A stretch of DNA of 64,000 nucleotides. It comes from Pantanalinema sp. Its GTDB lineage: Bacteria > Cyanobacteriota > Sericytochromatia > S15B-MN24 > UBA4093. Both the position numbers and the translations under genes were made by a program. The DNA lies in NCBI GenBank assembly GCA_036704125.1, contig DATNQI010000059.1, positions 1 to 64,000 on the forward strand, given 5' to 3'. The notes beneath the pieces are model-generated. The model searched no databases. It was given only the letters and a program-made list of their open reading frames with translations, and was not told the origin of the DNA. Within the stretch, counting starts at the first letter, position 1, and every line of letters starts with the position of its first letter. Positions 50,608-59,543 of this stretch are shown here, piece after piece.

Positions 50608-50624
50608 TTAACACCGGCTTAACC
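50608..50624. promoter_or_regulatory. TTAACA-N5-TTAACC direct repeat
   Basis: Two near-identical hexamers lie exactly 11 bases apart in the divergent region upstream of the S8 lipoprotein gene. This is the geometry of PhoP/OmpR-family boxes. A PhoB-type regulator gene is at 57215. The link is inference. Confidence 0.4.
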
Positions 50625-50693
50625 GCTTGCGCGTCAGGCGCGCCCCGCCTGGGCGGATAACTCCTGGGTAGGGGTTTTAGGAGATTCAGAGCC

Positions 50694-51941
50694 GTGACCA
50701 AGGATGAGCGCCAATTGAGCCTCCATCGCTTGACCGCCATCTTGGCGGGGCTCGTCCTGATCCTGACCGGGTGCGGGGCCCCCAACACCAGCGCCATCTC
50801 TTACAACCGCTCGATGCAGACCAAGGCCCAGAGCCTCGCGGTCCGCTCCAGCCGGGTGATCGTCAAGTTCCGCGCCACCGCCACCGACCAGCAGGTCAAG
50901 AGCGTCTCGCGCTTCGTGGCCGCGAGCATCCCGAGCCTCGGCATCTCGGTGCTCAACGTCGGCACCAAGGACGCGAGCACCCAGCTCGCCGCGCTGGCGA
51001 GCACCGGCGCGGTCGAGTACTCCGAGCCCGACTACGTCTCGAAGACCCAGGTCACCACCAACGACCCCGGCCTCGGCCAGCAGTACGGCCACCGCGCCAT
51101 CAACGTCTCGCGCGCCTGGGACGTGACCATGGGCGATCCGAGCGTCGTGGTCGCCGTGGTGGACACCGGCATCGACCTCAACCATCCCGACCTGCGCGAT
51201 CGCCTCGTCTCGGGCGTCAGCTTCGTTCCCGGCACCTCGGGCCCCATGGACGACAACGGCCACGGCACCCACGTGGCGGGCATCATCGCCGCCACCGGCA
51301 ACAACGGCCAGGGCGTGGTCGGCGTGGCTCCCAACTGCCGCCTGATGCCCGTCAAGGTGCTCGACACCAACGGCGAGGGCAACACCAGCGACATCGTCTC
51401 GGGCATCGTCTGGGCCACCGAGCACGGCGCGCGGGTCATCAACCTCAGCCTGGGCGGCGGCGGGGGCGGCAAGGCCCTCGAGAGCGCCGTGGCCTACGCC
51501 CAGCGCAAGGGCACCGTGGTGGTCGCCGCCATGGGCAACGACGGCAGCAACCTCCAGGCCTACCCGGCCTCCTACCCCGGCGTGATCGCCGTCGGCTCGG
51601 TGGACGAGGGCGACAGGCGCTCGGACTTCTCCAACTTCGGCCGCTGGATCAGCGTCACGGCCCCGGGCGGCGAGATCTACTCGACCATGCCCACCTACCG
51701 CACCACCCTCATGGACGAGGACCCGGGCGCTGACATCGGCTACGGCACCCTCTCGGGCACCTCGATGGCCACCCCCTACGTGGCGGGCCTGGTGGCGCTC
51801 ATCTGCTCGGCCAACCCCCGCATCGCCCCGGCCGCGGTCAAGACCCTTCTCGAGCGCAGCGCCACCGATCTTCAGACCCCCGGCTACGACTCGTTCACGG
51901 GCTACGGCCGGATCGACGCCGCCAAGGCCCTGGGCCGGTAG
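50694..51941 (+). CDS. Subtilisin-like serine protease (S8), lipoprotein
   Basis: A 415-residue exported protease. The signal peptide ends in the lipobox LILTGC (Cys27), so it should be membrane-anchored. A propeptide-like domain (about 50-115, 'RVIVKFRATATDQQVKSVSR' and ending 'EYSEPDYV') precedes the catalytic domain: Asp in VAVVDTGIDLNHPD (about 157), His in DNGHGTHVAGIIAATG (about 190), Asn in AAMGNDGSN and Ser in SGTSMATPYVAGLVAL (about 357). The set is complete, matching true subtilases (thermitase-like). GTG 50694 has AGGAG ten bases upstream. The divergent region carries an 11-bp-spaced TTAAC direct repeat. It likely degrades extracellular or surface proteins, with a self-cleaved propeptide. 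Confidence 0.94.
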   Translation: MTKDERQLSLHRLTAILAGLVLILTGCGAPNTSAISYNRSMQTKAQSLAVRSSRVIVKFRATATDQQVKSVSRFVAASIPSLGISVLNVGTKDASTQLAALASTGAVEYSEPDYVSKTQVTTNDPGLGQQYGHRAINVSRAWDVTMGDPSVVVAVVDTGIDLNHPDLRDRLVSGVSFVPGTSGPMDDNGHGTHVAGIIAATGNNGQGVVGVAPNCRLMPVKVLDTNGEGNTSDIVSGIVWATEHGARVINLSLGGGGGGKALESAVAYAQRKGTVVVAAMGNDGSNLQAYPASYPGVIAVGSVDEGDRRSDFSNFGRWISVTAPGGEIYSTMPTYRTTLMDEDPGADIGYGTLSGTSMATPYVAGLVALICSANPRIAPAAVKTLLERSATDLQTPGYDSFTGYGRIDAAKALGR

Positions 51942-52017
51942 CCCATCGGATAAGGCCAGGCTCGGTGTTGTCGGGTGTTCTGTTTTTGGTCAGGATTAAC
52001 GAAATGTTTCGCGGCGG

Positions 52018-52046
52018 TTGCGTCCGGGAGCCCGCTGTGCTACATT
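52018..52046 (+). promoter_or_regulatory. Promoter of the initiator tRNA gene
   Basis: TTGCGT (52018-52023), 17 bases, then TACATT (52041-52046). The predicted transcript start falls at or just before the first base of the mature tRNA, so a very short or absent 5' leader is implied. The -35 and -10 matches are moderate. Confidence 0.45.
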
Positions 52047-52051
52047 TAATT

Positions 52052-52125
<74 letters not shown>

Positions 52126-52128
52126 CTC

Positions 52129-52167
52129 AAGCAGAGGCCGCCGTTTTCGGCGGCCTCTGCTTTTTTT
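52129..52167 (+). terminator. Rho-independent terminator after tRNA-fMet
   Basis: AAGCAGAGGCCGCCG pairs with its exact complement across a TTTT loop, and the 15-bp stem runs into a stretch of seven T. It begins four bases after the tRNA, so the transcript ends immediately beyond it. Confidence 0.93.
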
Positions 52168-52251
52168 GCGCCGTCGCGTCGGAACTTCGGCCCCGCGACG
52201 CGGGGCCATGTCCTCCGGTGCGCGGGCCGTGCATTCGCGATCGCCGCGCGA

Positions 52252-52257
52252 TATAAT
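52252..52257 (+). promoter_or_regulatory. -10 element upstream of tamB
   Basis: TATAAT lies 94 bases before the tamB start, just after the tRNA terminator. There is no good -35 at 16-18 bases. The leader so implied is about 87 bases. Confidence 0.4.
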
Positions 52258-52350
52258 CAGAGGCGCCTGACGAGACCGTTCCTCCCTGGTCGCCCGCGGT
52301 GGCCAACGGTCGTGATCCGCCTGGTTTTGTCGGGCCCCCCAAGAGGCGCC

Positions 52351-55300
52351 GTGAAAGAGACCCAAGACCTCGCGCCCTCGACGCCGCCGCCGGCCTCCAG
52401 GGTGTCGCTCATAACCGTCATCAGCCGCGTGTTGCTGATCCTCACCTGCCTTCTGGGCGGGGTGCTGACGGTTGCGGGGATCTCCTTCTACCAGTCGCGC
52501 CACGCCCTGCTCCATGAGGGGGTCAGGGCGGTCGAGGCGGGCGTCTCGCTCGCGCTCGGGGTGCCCGTCTCCGTCGGCAAGGTCGAGGGGCCCTACTGGG
52601 ATGGCCTGACGATCCGCGACGTCAAGATCTACGGCTCGCACCGCAAGGGAGCGCCGGTCATCGCCGAGGCGCCCCTCATCCGGGCCTCGTACTCGATCAT
52701 CGAGATCCTTCGCCTCGGCAAGCGCCCTGTCATGGTGGACGTCTACCGGCCGCGCTTCTTCCTCTCGCGCTCAGCCACGGGCTCGCTCGATTACGTCCCG
52801 ACCTTCGCGCAGGGCCCTGCCGGCCCCACCAAGCTCCCCGACCTGCCTCCCATCCGGGTCCGCGTCCACGACGGCAGCGCCGCCTGGCGCGACCATGCCA
52901 TGTACCGCGTGGCCGACTTCAGGGCCGAGGCGCGCGACCTCTCGGGGCAGGTGGACATCGTCGACAAGGTGCTCAAGTTCCAGGCCTCGGCCCGAGAGGC
53001 CCCCGCGCGCCTCAGCGCCCATGGCGCGATCCACCTGGAGCGCATGAGCGGCCGGATCGACGCCGAGGTGCAGGCCCTTCCCACGGCGCGCTGGGTCAAC
53101 TACCTGGCCTCGTCGCCCGACTTCCTCATCACCGGCGGCGCCGCCCGGGTGGGCGCCCGCATCCAGTGGGAGAGCCCCGAGAACCTCACTCTGAAGGGTG
53201 ACGTGCAGGTCACCGACGCCTCCCTTGACGCGCGCGGCGTTCGCCTGCCGGTGCAGGACGTCCAGGCCCGCGCCACCTTCGACCTGAACGAGGTGGTGGT
53301 GAGCGAGGCGAGCGGCGCCATGGCGGGCAACCGCTTCTCGGCGACCGGCAGGGTGCTCGACCTGGGCAAGCCCGCCATGCGCCTGCGCTTCACGGGCGGC
53401 GCCCCCCGGGTCGACGTGGCGACCCTGATCCCCCTGGTTCCGGATCTCGCCTCTTACGGCATCAACGGCCTCGCGCAGGGGACCGCGGTGGTGAGCGGCA
53501 CCACCCTGCGCCCGGTCGTGGACGCCAAGGCGACCATGGCCGAGGGGCGCGTGCTCGAGCAGGTCGCGCGCGACGTGTCCGCCGACATCCACTACGAGGG
53601 GATGGACGTCACCCTCCCGCGCTGGCAGGCGACACTCAACGGCGGAACGGTCACCGGCCGCTCGAGCTTCACTCTCGAGGAGAACCCCAGGCTCACGACC
53701 GAGGCCCGCTGGGCGGGGGTGGACGTCCCCGAGACCCTTTCGCGCTACGTGAAGGACGTGCCGAGCGTTACAGGTAAGCTCGAGGGCCAGGTCAGCGTCA
53801 CGGGCACCACCCTGAGGCCCGTGGCGACCGGCTCGGTCCGGATCGCGGACGCCCGCTACGCCGCCCAGGGTTTCTCGGCCGCCCGGGCTTCCTTCGCCTA
53901 CGCCGATCACCGCTGGCGCGTCCCCGAGGGCGAGGTCGGGCTCGGCGAGGGCCTGCTGCGCTTCTCGGCCAACGGCACCGAGACGGGCGTCTTCGCGGGC
54001 CGCTTCGACGCGCAGTCCCTGCCCCTCGAGGCCCTCGGTCCCCTCGGCGTCGAGGCCCCGGTCACGGGCAGCGCCGCGGCGAGCGGCTCGTTCGCGGGCG
54101 ACTGGACCCGCATCGCCGAGATCCGCGCCCGCGGCGAGGCCGCGCTCCGCTCGGCCAGCATCGCCAAGCAGCCTATCGAGGAGGCCACGGCGAGCTGGGC
54201 GGTCGCGGGCGGCCAGCTTCAGCTGTCGGGAGTGGCTGCGGCCCTCGCGGACGGGGCGGTGGCGGGCAGCGCCATGATCGACCTGGCGGCGCCTTCGAGC
54301 AAGCTGCCGCGCCTGCGGGCGGACTTCACCGCCAAGGGCCTGGAGCTCGCGCGGGTCGAGCCCCTGCAGGCCGAGCTCGCCTCTCAGGCCGGCGAGCTGA
54401 AGGGCCGCGTCTCGGCCACCGGCAGCGTCGAGAGTGACGGGACGGCCTGGCGCATGCAGGCCGAGGCGCTCGGCACCGAGATCGACGCGGCGCGCCTCGG
54501 GCACCTGCAGCGCGTCTCGGGGCCCGTCTACTTCGGCCACCAGCACCTGACGTTCCCCGAGCTGGCCATCCGCCTGCCCAGGGGGGTGGGCGCGACCGTG
54601 CGAGGGTCGCTGGCCTTCGACCGGCCGGTGCCCGCCGCCGACCTGGAGGTGAGCATCCAGGACGCGAGCGCCAAGGACCTCATGACGGCCCTCCACTGGG
54701 AGCAGTTGCTGCGCGGGACCTGGATCGACCGCCGTTTCGGCGAGAAGGAGCCCGAGGGGCCGCCCACGGAGGTAGCGACCCTCGCCGACGACGTGCCTCC
54801 GAGCACCGGCGGCTCCGTCTCCTTGAAGGAGCTGATCGCCCACTGGGAGCGCCGTCACCTGGAGCCCCTGAGCGTCGGGGAGGACTTCGCCGGCTCCAAG
54901 CTGCCCTTCTGGCAGGCGGTGGATGGCCGCTTCAACCTGGATCTCGCCTACCAGGGCCTCGTGAGCGAGCCCGAGGTGCGCGTGCGCGCCCGCCTCAAGG
55001 ACGGAGTGGTCTACGGCCACCCCATGCGTAACGCCAGCCTGACGGCGGTCTACCGCAACCAGCGCCTCTACGTGCCGGTCTTCGACTTGTTCGAGGCTCC
55101 GGCCGCGGGCGCTGCCTCGGAGACCGGGGCCGCCCTCCAGGCGCGCGGAGTGCTCGGCCAGGACGGCACCCTCGCCATCTACGGCAGCAACCTGGACTTG
55201 AGCTGGGTCAACCCCTACCTGCGCGCCCAGGAGCTCGCGCTCTCGGGTCGCGGCGGCTTCACCCTGCTCGCGAAGGGGGATCTGGCCGACCCGCGCTTCG

Positions 55301-57072
55301 AGATCGTCGCCGAGGTGGGCAACGGCGCCATCGGGCCTTCGAGCGGAAAGCCCAAGGAGGACGAGGAGAACCGCTTCACCTTCACCCGGGCCGACGCCAA
55401 GGCCTCGTACTACCGGGGGCGCGTGACCATCGAGAGCTCCAAGGTCGTCAAGGACGGCCACGAGGCCCACATCTCGGGTGAGCTCCCCGTCATTCCCGCC
55501 CTCGCCGGGAACTCGCTCGACGTGGCCCTCGACCTCAAGGACGAGAGCCTCGCCATCGTCACGGCCCTCACCCGAGGCGAGATCCTGTGGAAGGGCGGCC
55601 CTGGCAGCGTCACGCTCAAGCTGGGCGGGACGCTCGAGACCCCCGAGCTCTCGGGCAACATCGACCTGAGGGGGGTGACGATCCGCGAGCGCAACCTCAA
55701 GAACGACATCCACGAGATCCGCGCGCTGGCGACCATCTCGACCAAGGCCATCTCGATCGAGCGGGCGTCGGCCCTCTACGGCAAGGGAACCCTGCTTGCG
55801 ACCGGCCAGGTCATGCTCAAGCAGTTCCAGCCCGACAAGCTGCGCTTGCAGGCGATCGCGCGCCAGACCCACCTGGAGATGACGAGCGGCCTCTACAGCG
55901 GAATGGTCGATGCCTCGCTGGAGATCGGGGGGACGGTTCGCCGGCCGGTCATCGGGGGGACGGTCGCCATGAGCCGCGGTACCGTGGACCTGGAGGCGAT
56001 GATGGGGGCCGAGGGCGGCGGGAGCGCCGCGGCCGCCGGCCCCGCGGTGCCCATCGAGATCAAGGACCTGAACCTGCGCATCCACGACGGGATCACGGTG
56101 CTCGGCAACAAGGCCGTGATTGCCCTGGGGGATGCGCGCATGTTCGAGGCGGGGATCGACGGCGGCCTGCTCGTGAACGGCATGCTCGACGCGCCCCAGG
56201 CGCGGGGCACGATCAACGTGCGAAGCGGGACCTTCGTGCCCCTCAACAGCCCCTTCGACATCGTGGGCGGGACCATCGAGTTCCTGGGGCAGGGGGTGAC
56301 CCCCGACGCGGCGACCGAGGGTTTCGACGACCTGCTGCCCTCCTTCGGGATCGCGCAGGGGGACTCCAAGCTGCCCAACGCGCGCCTCAACGTCGTCGCC
56401 AAGGGCCAGGTCTACGACTACAACCCGCTGGACTTCCCGAATCCCGAGGCGAACCGCAACGGAGGGATGCTCGAGGTCAAGGCGACGGTCACCGGCAGCC
56501 TCCAGAACATGGAGCGCAAGTTCGAGTGCACCAACATCCAGAACCTCTCCCAGGACCGCATCGAGAAGGTGCTCGGCAAGGAGTACCTGGTCACGGGCAT
56601 CATCGGCGGCGGCATCATGCAGAGCGGCGACGACGGCAAGAAGGACGACAGGACCAGGGCCATCGTGACCACCGAGGTCTCGGGCTTCCTCTCGACGGCG
56701 AGCCGTCGCTTCTTCACCCCCGTGACCTCGGGCCTGCAGAGCTTCCTGCCGCTCGAGTCCTTCGGTTTCGATCTGGTCTCGATGGTCGGCAACGCCGAGA
56801 AGATGGCGATCTTCTCGGGGCTGGGCCTCAGCCCCTCCATGTACACGGAAACCAAGCCCCTCTTCGGCGGAGTCTCCCTCTCGGGTCGCTACACCTTCCG
56901 CACCGACGGCAAGAACGTTTACCAGGCGGGCTTGAACTACCGGTTCAACGAGTTCCTGTCGCTGCAGGCGGGAGTGGACAACAACGAGATCCAGGGAGCG
57001 CAGAAGCCGTACCTCGAGAACCTGGGTGGCGCCAACCCCTCGGCCACCCTGAACTGGCAACGTCGCTTCTAG
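52351..57072 (+). CDS. tamB: TamB-like translocation/assembly module protein
   Basis: A 1573-residue AsmA/TamB-family protein. One N-terminal membrane helix (about residues 18-43, in 'VSLITVISRVLLILTCLLGG') anchors it in the inner membrane. The rest is an extended beta-taco body across the periplasm with many repeated strands such as 'GTTLRPV' and 'RFSATGRVLDLG'. The C-terminal DUF490/TamB domain contains 'NIDLRGVTIRERNLKND', 'INVRSGTFVPLNSPFDIVGG' and 'IQNLSQDRIEKVLGKEYL', and the protein ends with strands closing in Phe ('LNWQRRF'). TamB proteins move phospholipid or help insert outer-membrane proteins, so this supports a diderm envelope. GTG 52351 is chosen since GAGG precedes it; a GTG at 52312 is also in frame. 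Confidence 0.93.
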   Translation: MKETQDLAPSTPPPASRVSLITVISRVLLILTCLLGGVLTVAGISFYQSRHALLHEGVRAVEAGVSLALGVPVSVGKVEGPYWDGLTIRDVKIYGSHRKGAPVIAEAPLIRASYSIIEILRLGKRPVMVDVYRPRFFLSRSATGSLDYVPTFAQGPAGPTKLPDLPPIRVRVHDGSAAWRDHAMYRVADFRAEARDLSGQVDIVDKVLKFQASAREAPARLSAHGAIHLERMSGRIDAEVQALPTARWVNYLASSPDFLITGGAARVGARIQWESPENLTLKGDVQVTDASLDARGVRLPVQDVQARATFDLNEVVVSEASGAMAGNRFSATGRVLDLGKPAMRLRFTGGAPRVDVATLIPLVPDLASYGINGLAQGTAVVSGTTLRPVVDAKATMAEGRVLEQVARDVSADIHYEGMDVTLPRWQATLNGGTVTGRSSFTLEENPRLTTEARWAGVDVPETLSRYVKDVPSVTGKLEGQVSVTGTTLRPVATGSVRIADARYAAQGFSAARASFAYADHRWRVPEGEVGLGEGLLRFSANGTETGVFAGRFDAQSLPLEALGPLGVEAPVTGSAAASGSFAGDWTRIAEIRARGEAALRSASIAKQPIEEATASWAVAGGQLQLSGVAAALADGAVAGSAMIDLAAPSSKLPRLRADFTAKGLELARVEPLQAELASQAGELKGRVSATGSVESDGTAWRMQAEALGTEIDAARLGHLQRVSGPVYFGHQHLTFPELAIRLPRGVGATVRGSLAFDRPVPAADLEVSIQDASAKDLMTALHWEQLLRGTWIDRRFGEKEPEGPPTEVATLADDVPPSTGGSVSLKELIAHWERRHLEPLSVGEDFAGSKLPFWQAVDGRFNLDLAYQGLVSEPEVRVRARLKDGVVYGHPMRNASLTAVYRNQRLYVPVFDLFEAPAAGAASETGAALQARGVLGQDGTLAIYGSNLDLSWVNPYLRAQELALSGRGGFTLLAKGDLADPRFEIVAEVGNGAIGPSSGKPKEDEENRFTFTRADAKASYYRGRVTIESSKVVKDGHEAHISGELPVIPALAGNSLDVALDLKDESLAIVTALTRGEILWKGGPGSVTLKLGGTLETPELSGNIDLRGVTIRERNLKNDIHEIRALATISTKAISIERASALYGKGTLLATGQVMLKQFQPDKLRLQAIARQTHLEMTSGLYSGMVDASLEIGGTVRRPVIGGTVAMSRGTVDLEAMMGAEGGGSAAAAGPAVPIEIKDLNLRIHDGITVLGNKAVIALGDARMFEAGIDGGLLVNGMLDAPQARGTINVRSGTFVPLNSPFDIVGGTIEFLGQGVTPDAATEGFDDLLPSFGIAQGDSKLPNARLNVVAKGQVYDYNPLDFPNPEANRNGGMLEVKATVTGSLQNMERKFECTNIQNLSQDRIEKVLGKEYLVTGIIGGGIMQSGDDGKKDDRTRAIVTTEVSGFLSTASRRFFTPVTSGLQSFLPLESFGFDLVSMVGNAEKMAIFSGLGLSPSMYTETKPLFGGVSLSGRYTFRTDGKNVYQAGLNYRFNEFLSLQAGVDNNEIQGAQKPYLENLGGANPSATLNWQRRF

Positions 57073-57100
57073 GCCTTAAGACCTCCTTAGCGATTTCTTG

Positions 57101-57135
57101 TCAAGGTTAAGGCCCAGTGATAGAATCAAGGTTAA
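57101..57135. promoter_or_regulatory. Direct repeats TCAAGGTTAA upstream of the response regulator
   Basis: The 10-mer TCAAGGTTAA occurs at 57101-57110 and 57126-57135, 25 bases apart, both followed by G. Nearby TTAAGA (57076) and TTAGCG (57087) are 11 bases apart. Such repeats upstream of an OmpR-type regulator gene could be its own binding sites, giving autoregulation. Confidence 0.4.
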
Positions 57136-57214
57136 GAAACCCGCCTGAGGTGGGTAAAATGCTCGTGCGCGGGCTTTTTCACCGAGCGACTCACGCGCTT
57201 GCAAAGGAGTGGCA

Positions 57215-57904
57215 ATGGCCGAGAAGATTCTGCTTGTCGACGACGAAGAGATGATCGTCGAGTCCATCGAGTTCGCTCTCATGCAAGAGGGTTACGAGGT
57301 CGTCAAGGCCCACGATGGACAGGAGGCCCTCCAGCAAGTCCAGCTCGCGAAGCCCAACCTGATCGTCCTGGACCTCATGCTGCCCAAGCTGAGCGGCCTC
57401 GAGGTCTGCCGTCTCTTGCGCCGCGAGCAGAACGACATCCCCATCATCATGCTCACCGCCAAGGGCGAGGAGATCGACCGCGTCATCGGCCTCGAGGTCG
57501 GCGCCGACGATTACCTGATCAAGCCCTTCAGCCTCCGCGAGCTGGTCGCCCGCATCAAGGCCCTGCTGCGCCGCAGCAAGCCCAGCGACGTCGAGAGCAA
57601 GAGCAAGGTCTTCCAGCACGGCGACCTGATGATCAACCTCTCCGAGCACCGCGTGATGGTCGGCGATCGCGAGGTCGAGCTCTCGCCCAAGGAGTTCAAG
57701 ATCCTCGCCATGCTCATGGGCACGCCGGGTCGCGTCTTCTCCCGCGAGGAGCTGCTGGAGCAGGTCTGGGGCCTGGACTTCTACGGCGACACCAAGACCG
57801 TCGACGTCCACATCCGCTGGCTGCGCGAGAAGATCGAGGAGGACCCCTCGAACCCCAAGTTCATCCAGACCGTTCGCGGCTTCGGCTACCGCCTGGGCGC
57901 CTAG
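57215..57904 (+). CDS. OmpR/PhoB-type response regulator
   Basis: A 229-residue two-component regulator. The receiver domain (about 1-120) opens MAEKILLVDDEE (acidic pocket), has the phospho-acceptor Asp53 in VLDLMLPKLSG, Thr in IIMLTAKGE and Lys in LIKPFSLREL. The OmpR-type winged helix (about 128-229) has VELSPKEFKILAMLMG, 'GRVFSREELLEQVWG' and 'TVDVHIRWLREKIEEDPSNP', then GFGYRLGA at the end. All phosphorylation residues are intact. It resembles PhoB/WalR/RpaB-type regulators. No histidine kinase gene is adjacent. ATG 57215 has AAAGGAG upstream. Direct repeats in the 140-base leader may be its operator. Confidence 0.93.
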   Translation: MAEKILLVDDEEMIVESIEFALMQEGYEVVKAHDGQEALQQVQLAKPNLIVLDLMLPKLSGLEVCRLLRREQNDIPIIMLTAKGEEIDRVIGLEVGADDYLIKPFSLRELVARIKALLRRSKPSDVESKSKVFQHGDLMINLSEHRVMVGDREVELSPKEFKILAMLMGTPGRVFSREELLEQVWGLDFYGDTKTVDVHIRWLREKIEEDPSNPKFIQTVRGFGYRLGA

Positions 57905-57920
57905 CCCCCGGTCGCCACGC

Positions 57921-58961
57921 ATGCCGCCGCGTCCGCAGAAGCAAGGGGGCGCCGAGCGCGACAACCTGACGGTCTGGAGTGGCCAGTCCGGTTGGCACGA
58001 AGCCTATACCCTCAAGGTGAGCGACCCCCGGCAGGGGGTCGCCCTTTGGCTGCGCTACGTCCTGGTCGCCCCCGTCGAGGGGGAGGCCTTCGTCGAGCTG
58101 TGGGGCATCGCCTTCAACGGCGCCGGCACGCACAAGCACATCATCATCCGCGAGGTGCGCCCCTTCGAGCAGGCGCGCTTCGACCGCCGCCCCTTCGCCT
58201 TCCAGATCGAGCGCGCCGTCCTGACCCACAAGAGCGCCCGCGGCCGGATCGAGGGCGACGGCCAGCGCCTCGCGTGGGTCATGCACTGGGAGGGGGCTGC
58301 CACCTCCTTTCGGCCCTACCCGCTCAAGGCCTTCTACGACTCCGGCCTCATCGCCTCCAAGGTCCTGGTCCCCAACCCGGATCTGCGCATCAGCGGCGAG
58401 GTCCTCTTCAACAAGCGGCGCATCGAGCTGAACGGGGCGGTCGGCGTCCAGCTCCATTCCTGGGGGCCTCGCCTGCCGCGGGGCTCGGCCTGGGCCCACT
58501 GCGCCACCTTCCGCGAGGATCCCGACGCCTCCTTCGAGGCGATCGCGACCGATCCCGGCGGCCTCCTGCAACCTCGCCTGAACGCCTTCCGCTTCTGCTA
58601 CGACGGCGAGGAGCACGTCGTCAACGACCTGCGCCAGCTGCTCGGCGCCAAGGGGCGCTACGACCCGAACGGCTGGTACTTCGACGTGATCCGGGGCGAT
58701 CGCCGCTTCGAGGGCACCATCGAGGTGCCCTACGGTCGCACGGCAGGCCTCGCCTACCAGGATCCCTCCGGTGAGAGCGCCTACGCCTACAACACCCAGC
58801 TCGCCAACATGACCCTTGCGGTCTATCGCAAGCAGGGCAACGCCTGGAAGCAGGAGCGCGAGCTCAGCGCCGAGGCGTCCTGCGGCCTCGAGGTCCTCAC
58901 CCGCACCCCGGATCCGGAGATCCCGCTGGCGATCCAGGATTCGGTCGAGCTGGATGGTTAA
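57921..58961 (+). CDS. Hypothetical beta-rich protein, possibly calycin/AttH-like
   Basis: A 346-residue protein, mostly beta strand by eye. The opening 'NLTVWSGQSGWHEAYTLKV' and central 'VGVQLHSWGPRLPRGSAWAHC' resemble the AttH/Svf1 or carotenoid-hydratase (CrtC) group of lipocalin-like proteins, in which two such domains bind or act on lipophilic molecules. This match is from memory and weak. There is no signal peptide and no clear catalytic set. It starts 16 bases after the response regulator and may be in its operon, although I see no good ribosome-binding site before ATG 57921. The frame ends just before the rplS leader. Confidence 0.65.
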   Translation: MPPRPQKQGGAERDNLTVWSGQSGWHEAYTLKVSDPRQGVALWLRYVLVAPVEGEAFVELWGIAFNGAGTHKHIIIREVRPFEQARFDRRPFAFQIERAVLTHKSARGRIEGDGQRLAWVMHWEGAATSFRPYPLKAFYDSGLIASKVLVPNPDLRISGEVLFNKRRIELNGAVGVQLHSWGPRLPRGSAWAHCATFREDPDASFEAIATDPGGLLQPRLNAFRFCYDGEEHVVNDLRQLLGAKGRYDPNGWYFDVIRGDRRFEGTIEVPYGRTAGLAYQDPSGESAYAYNTQLANMTLAVYRKQGNAWKQERELSAEASCGLEVLTRTPDPEIPLAIQDSVELDG

Positions 58962-58968
58962 GATCAGG

Positions 58969-58997
58969 TTGCATCTCATTTTTGACTGTGATAAACT
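58969..58997 (+). promoter_or_regulatory. Promoter of the rplS operon
   Basis: TTGCAT (58969-58974) and TAAACT (58992-58997) are 17 bases apart, about 85 bases before rplS. The implied leader of about 78 bases contains a CCGGC/GCCGG hairpin (59028-59045), which could be part of a ribosomal-protein leader control element. Confidence 0.45.
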
Positions 58998-59081
58998 TCC
59001 AGATCGCAGTACCTGTTTGCCACTGACCGGCTTCATGGCCGGCTCCGCATCTAAGTCGGATCCCTATCTAAGGAGACACCA

Positions 59082-59456
59082 ATGAGCACCCGCCTGATTG
59101 CGCGCGACGTCATCAACGAGATCGAGAAAGCCCAGCTCAAGGAGTCGGTGCCTGCGATCAACCCCGGCGACACCGTCAAGGTCTACGCCAAGATCGTTGA
59201 GGGCGGCAAGGAGCGCATCCAGGGCTACGAAGGCGTCGTCATCAAGCGCCGCGGCTCGGGCCTCAACCAGACCGTGACCGTCCGCCGCATCTTCCAGGGT
59301 GTGGGCGTCGAGCGCGTGTTCCTGCTGCACTCGCCCCGCATCGACAAGATCGAGGTGCTGCGCCGCGGTGACGTCCGTCGTGCCAAGCTCTACTACCTCC
59401 GCGGCCTGCAGGGCAAGGCTGCCCGCATCAAGGAGAAGGCGCGCAACGCCAAGTAG
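59082..59456 (+). CDS. rplS: 50S ribosomal protein L19
   Basis: A 124-residue ribosomal protein at the 30S-50S interface. The family patterns are '[20 protein letters not shown]', [21 protein letters not shown] (two adjacent blocks), '[20 protein letters not shown]' and '[20 protein letters not shown]', ending [15 protein letters not shown]. The length is a little above average because of a short basic tail. AAGGAGA lies nine bases before the ATG. A large hairpin follows before rbgA, which may separate expression of the two. Confidence 0.98.
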   Translation: MSTRLIARDVINEIEKAQLKESVPAINPGDTVKVYAKIVEGGKERIQGYEGVVIKRRGSGLNQTVTVRRIFQGVGVERVFLLHSPRIDKIEVLRRGDVRRAKLYYLRGLQGKAARIKEKARNAK

Positions 59457-59470
59457 GCCTCAATGCCTTC

Positions 59471-59516
59471 CGAGCCCCGGAGCGTATGCCGTCAGGCGCA
59501 GTCGCTCCGGGGCTCG
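59471..59516 (+). other. Hairpin between rplS and rbgA
   Basis: CGAGCCCCGGAGCG pairs perfectly with its complement across an 18-base loop. There is no U-run. It may attenuate transcription or protect the rplS message, allowing lower expression of the GTPase downstream. Confidence 0.55.
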
Positions 59517-59543
59517 CCCTATCTACTCAGTCAGGAACGCACC

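Noticed and set aside
52771-57060. A 1429-codon open frame antisense to tamB
   Set aside because: It is an antisense shadow of a GC-rich gene with strong third-position bias. The product shows no domain and no start signal, while the plus strand gives a complete TamB.
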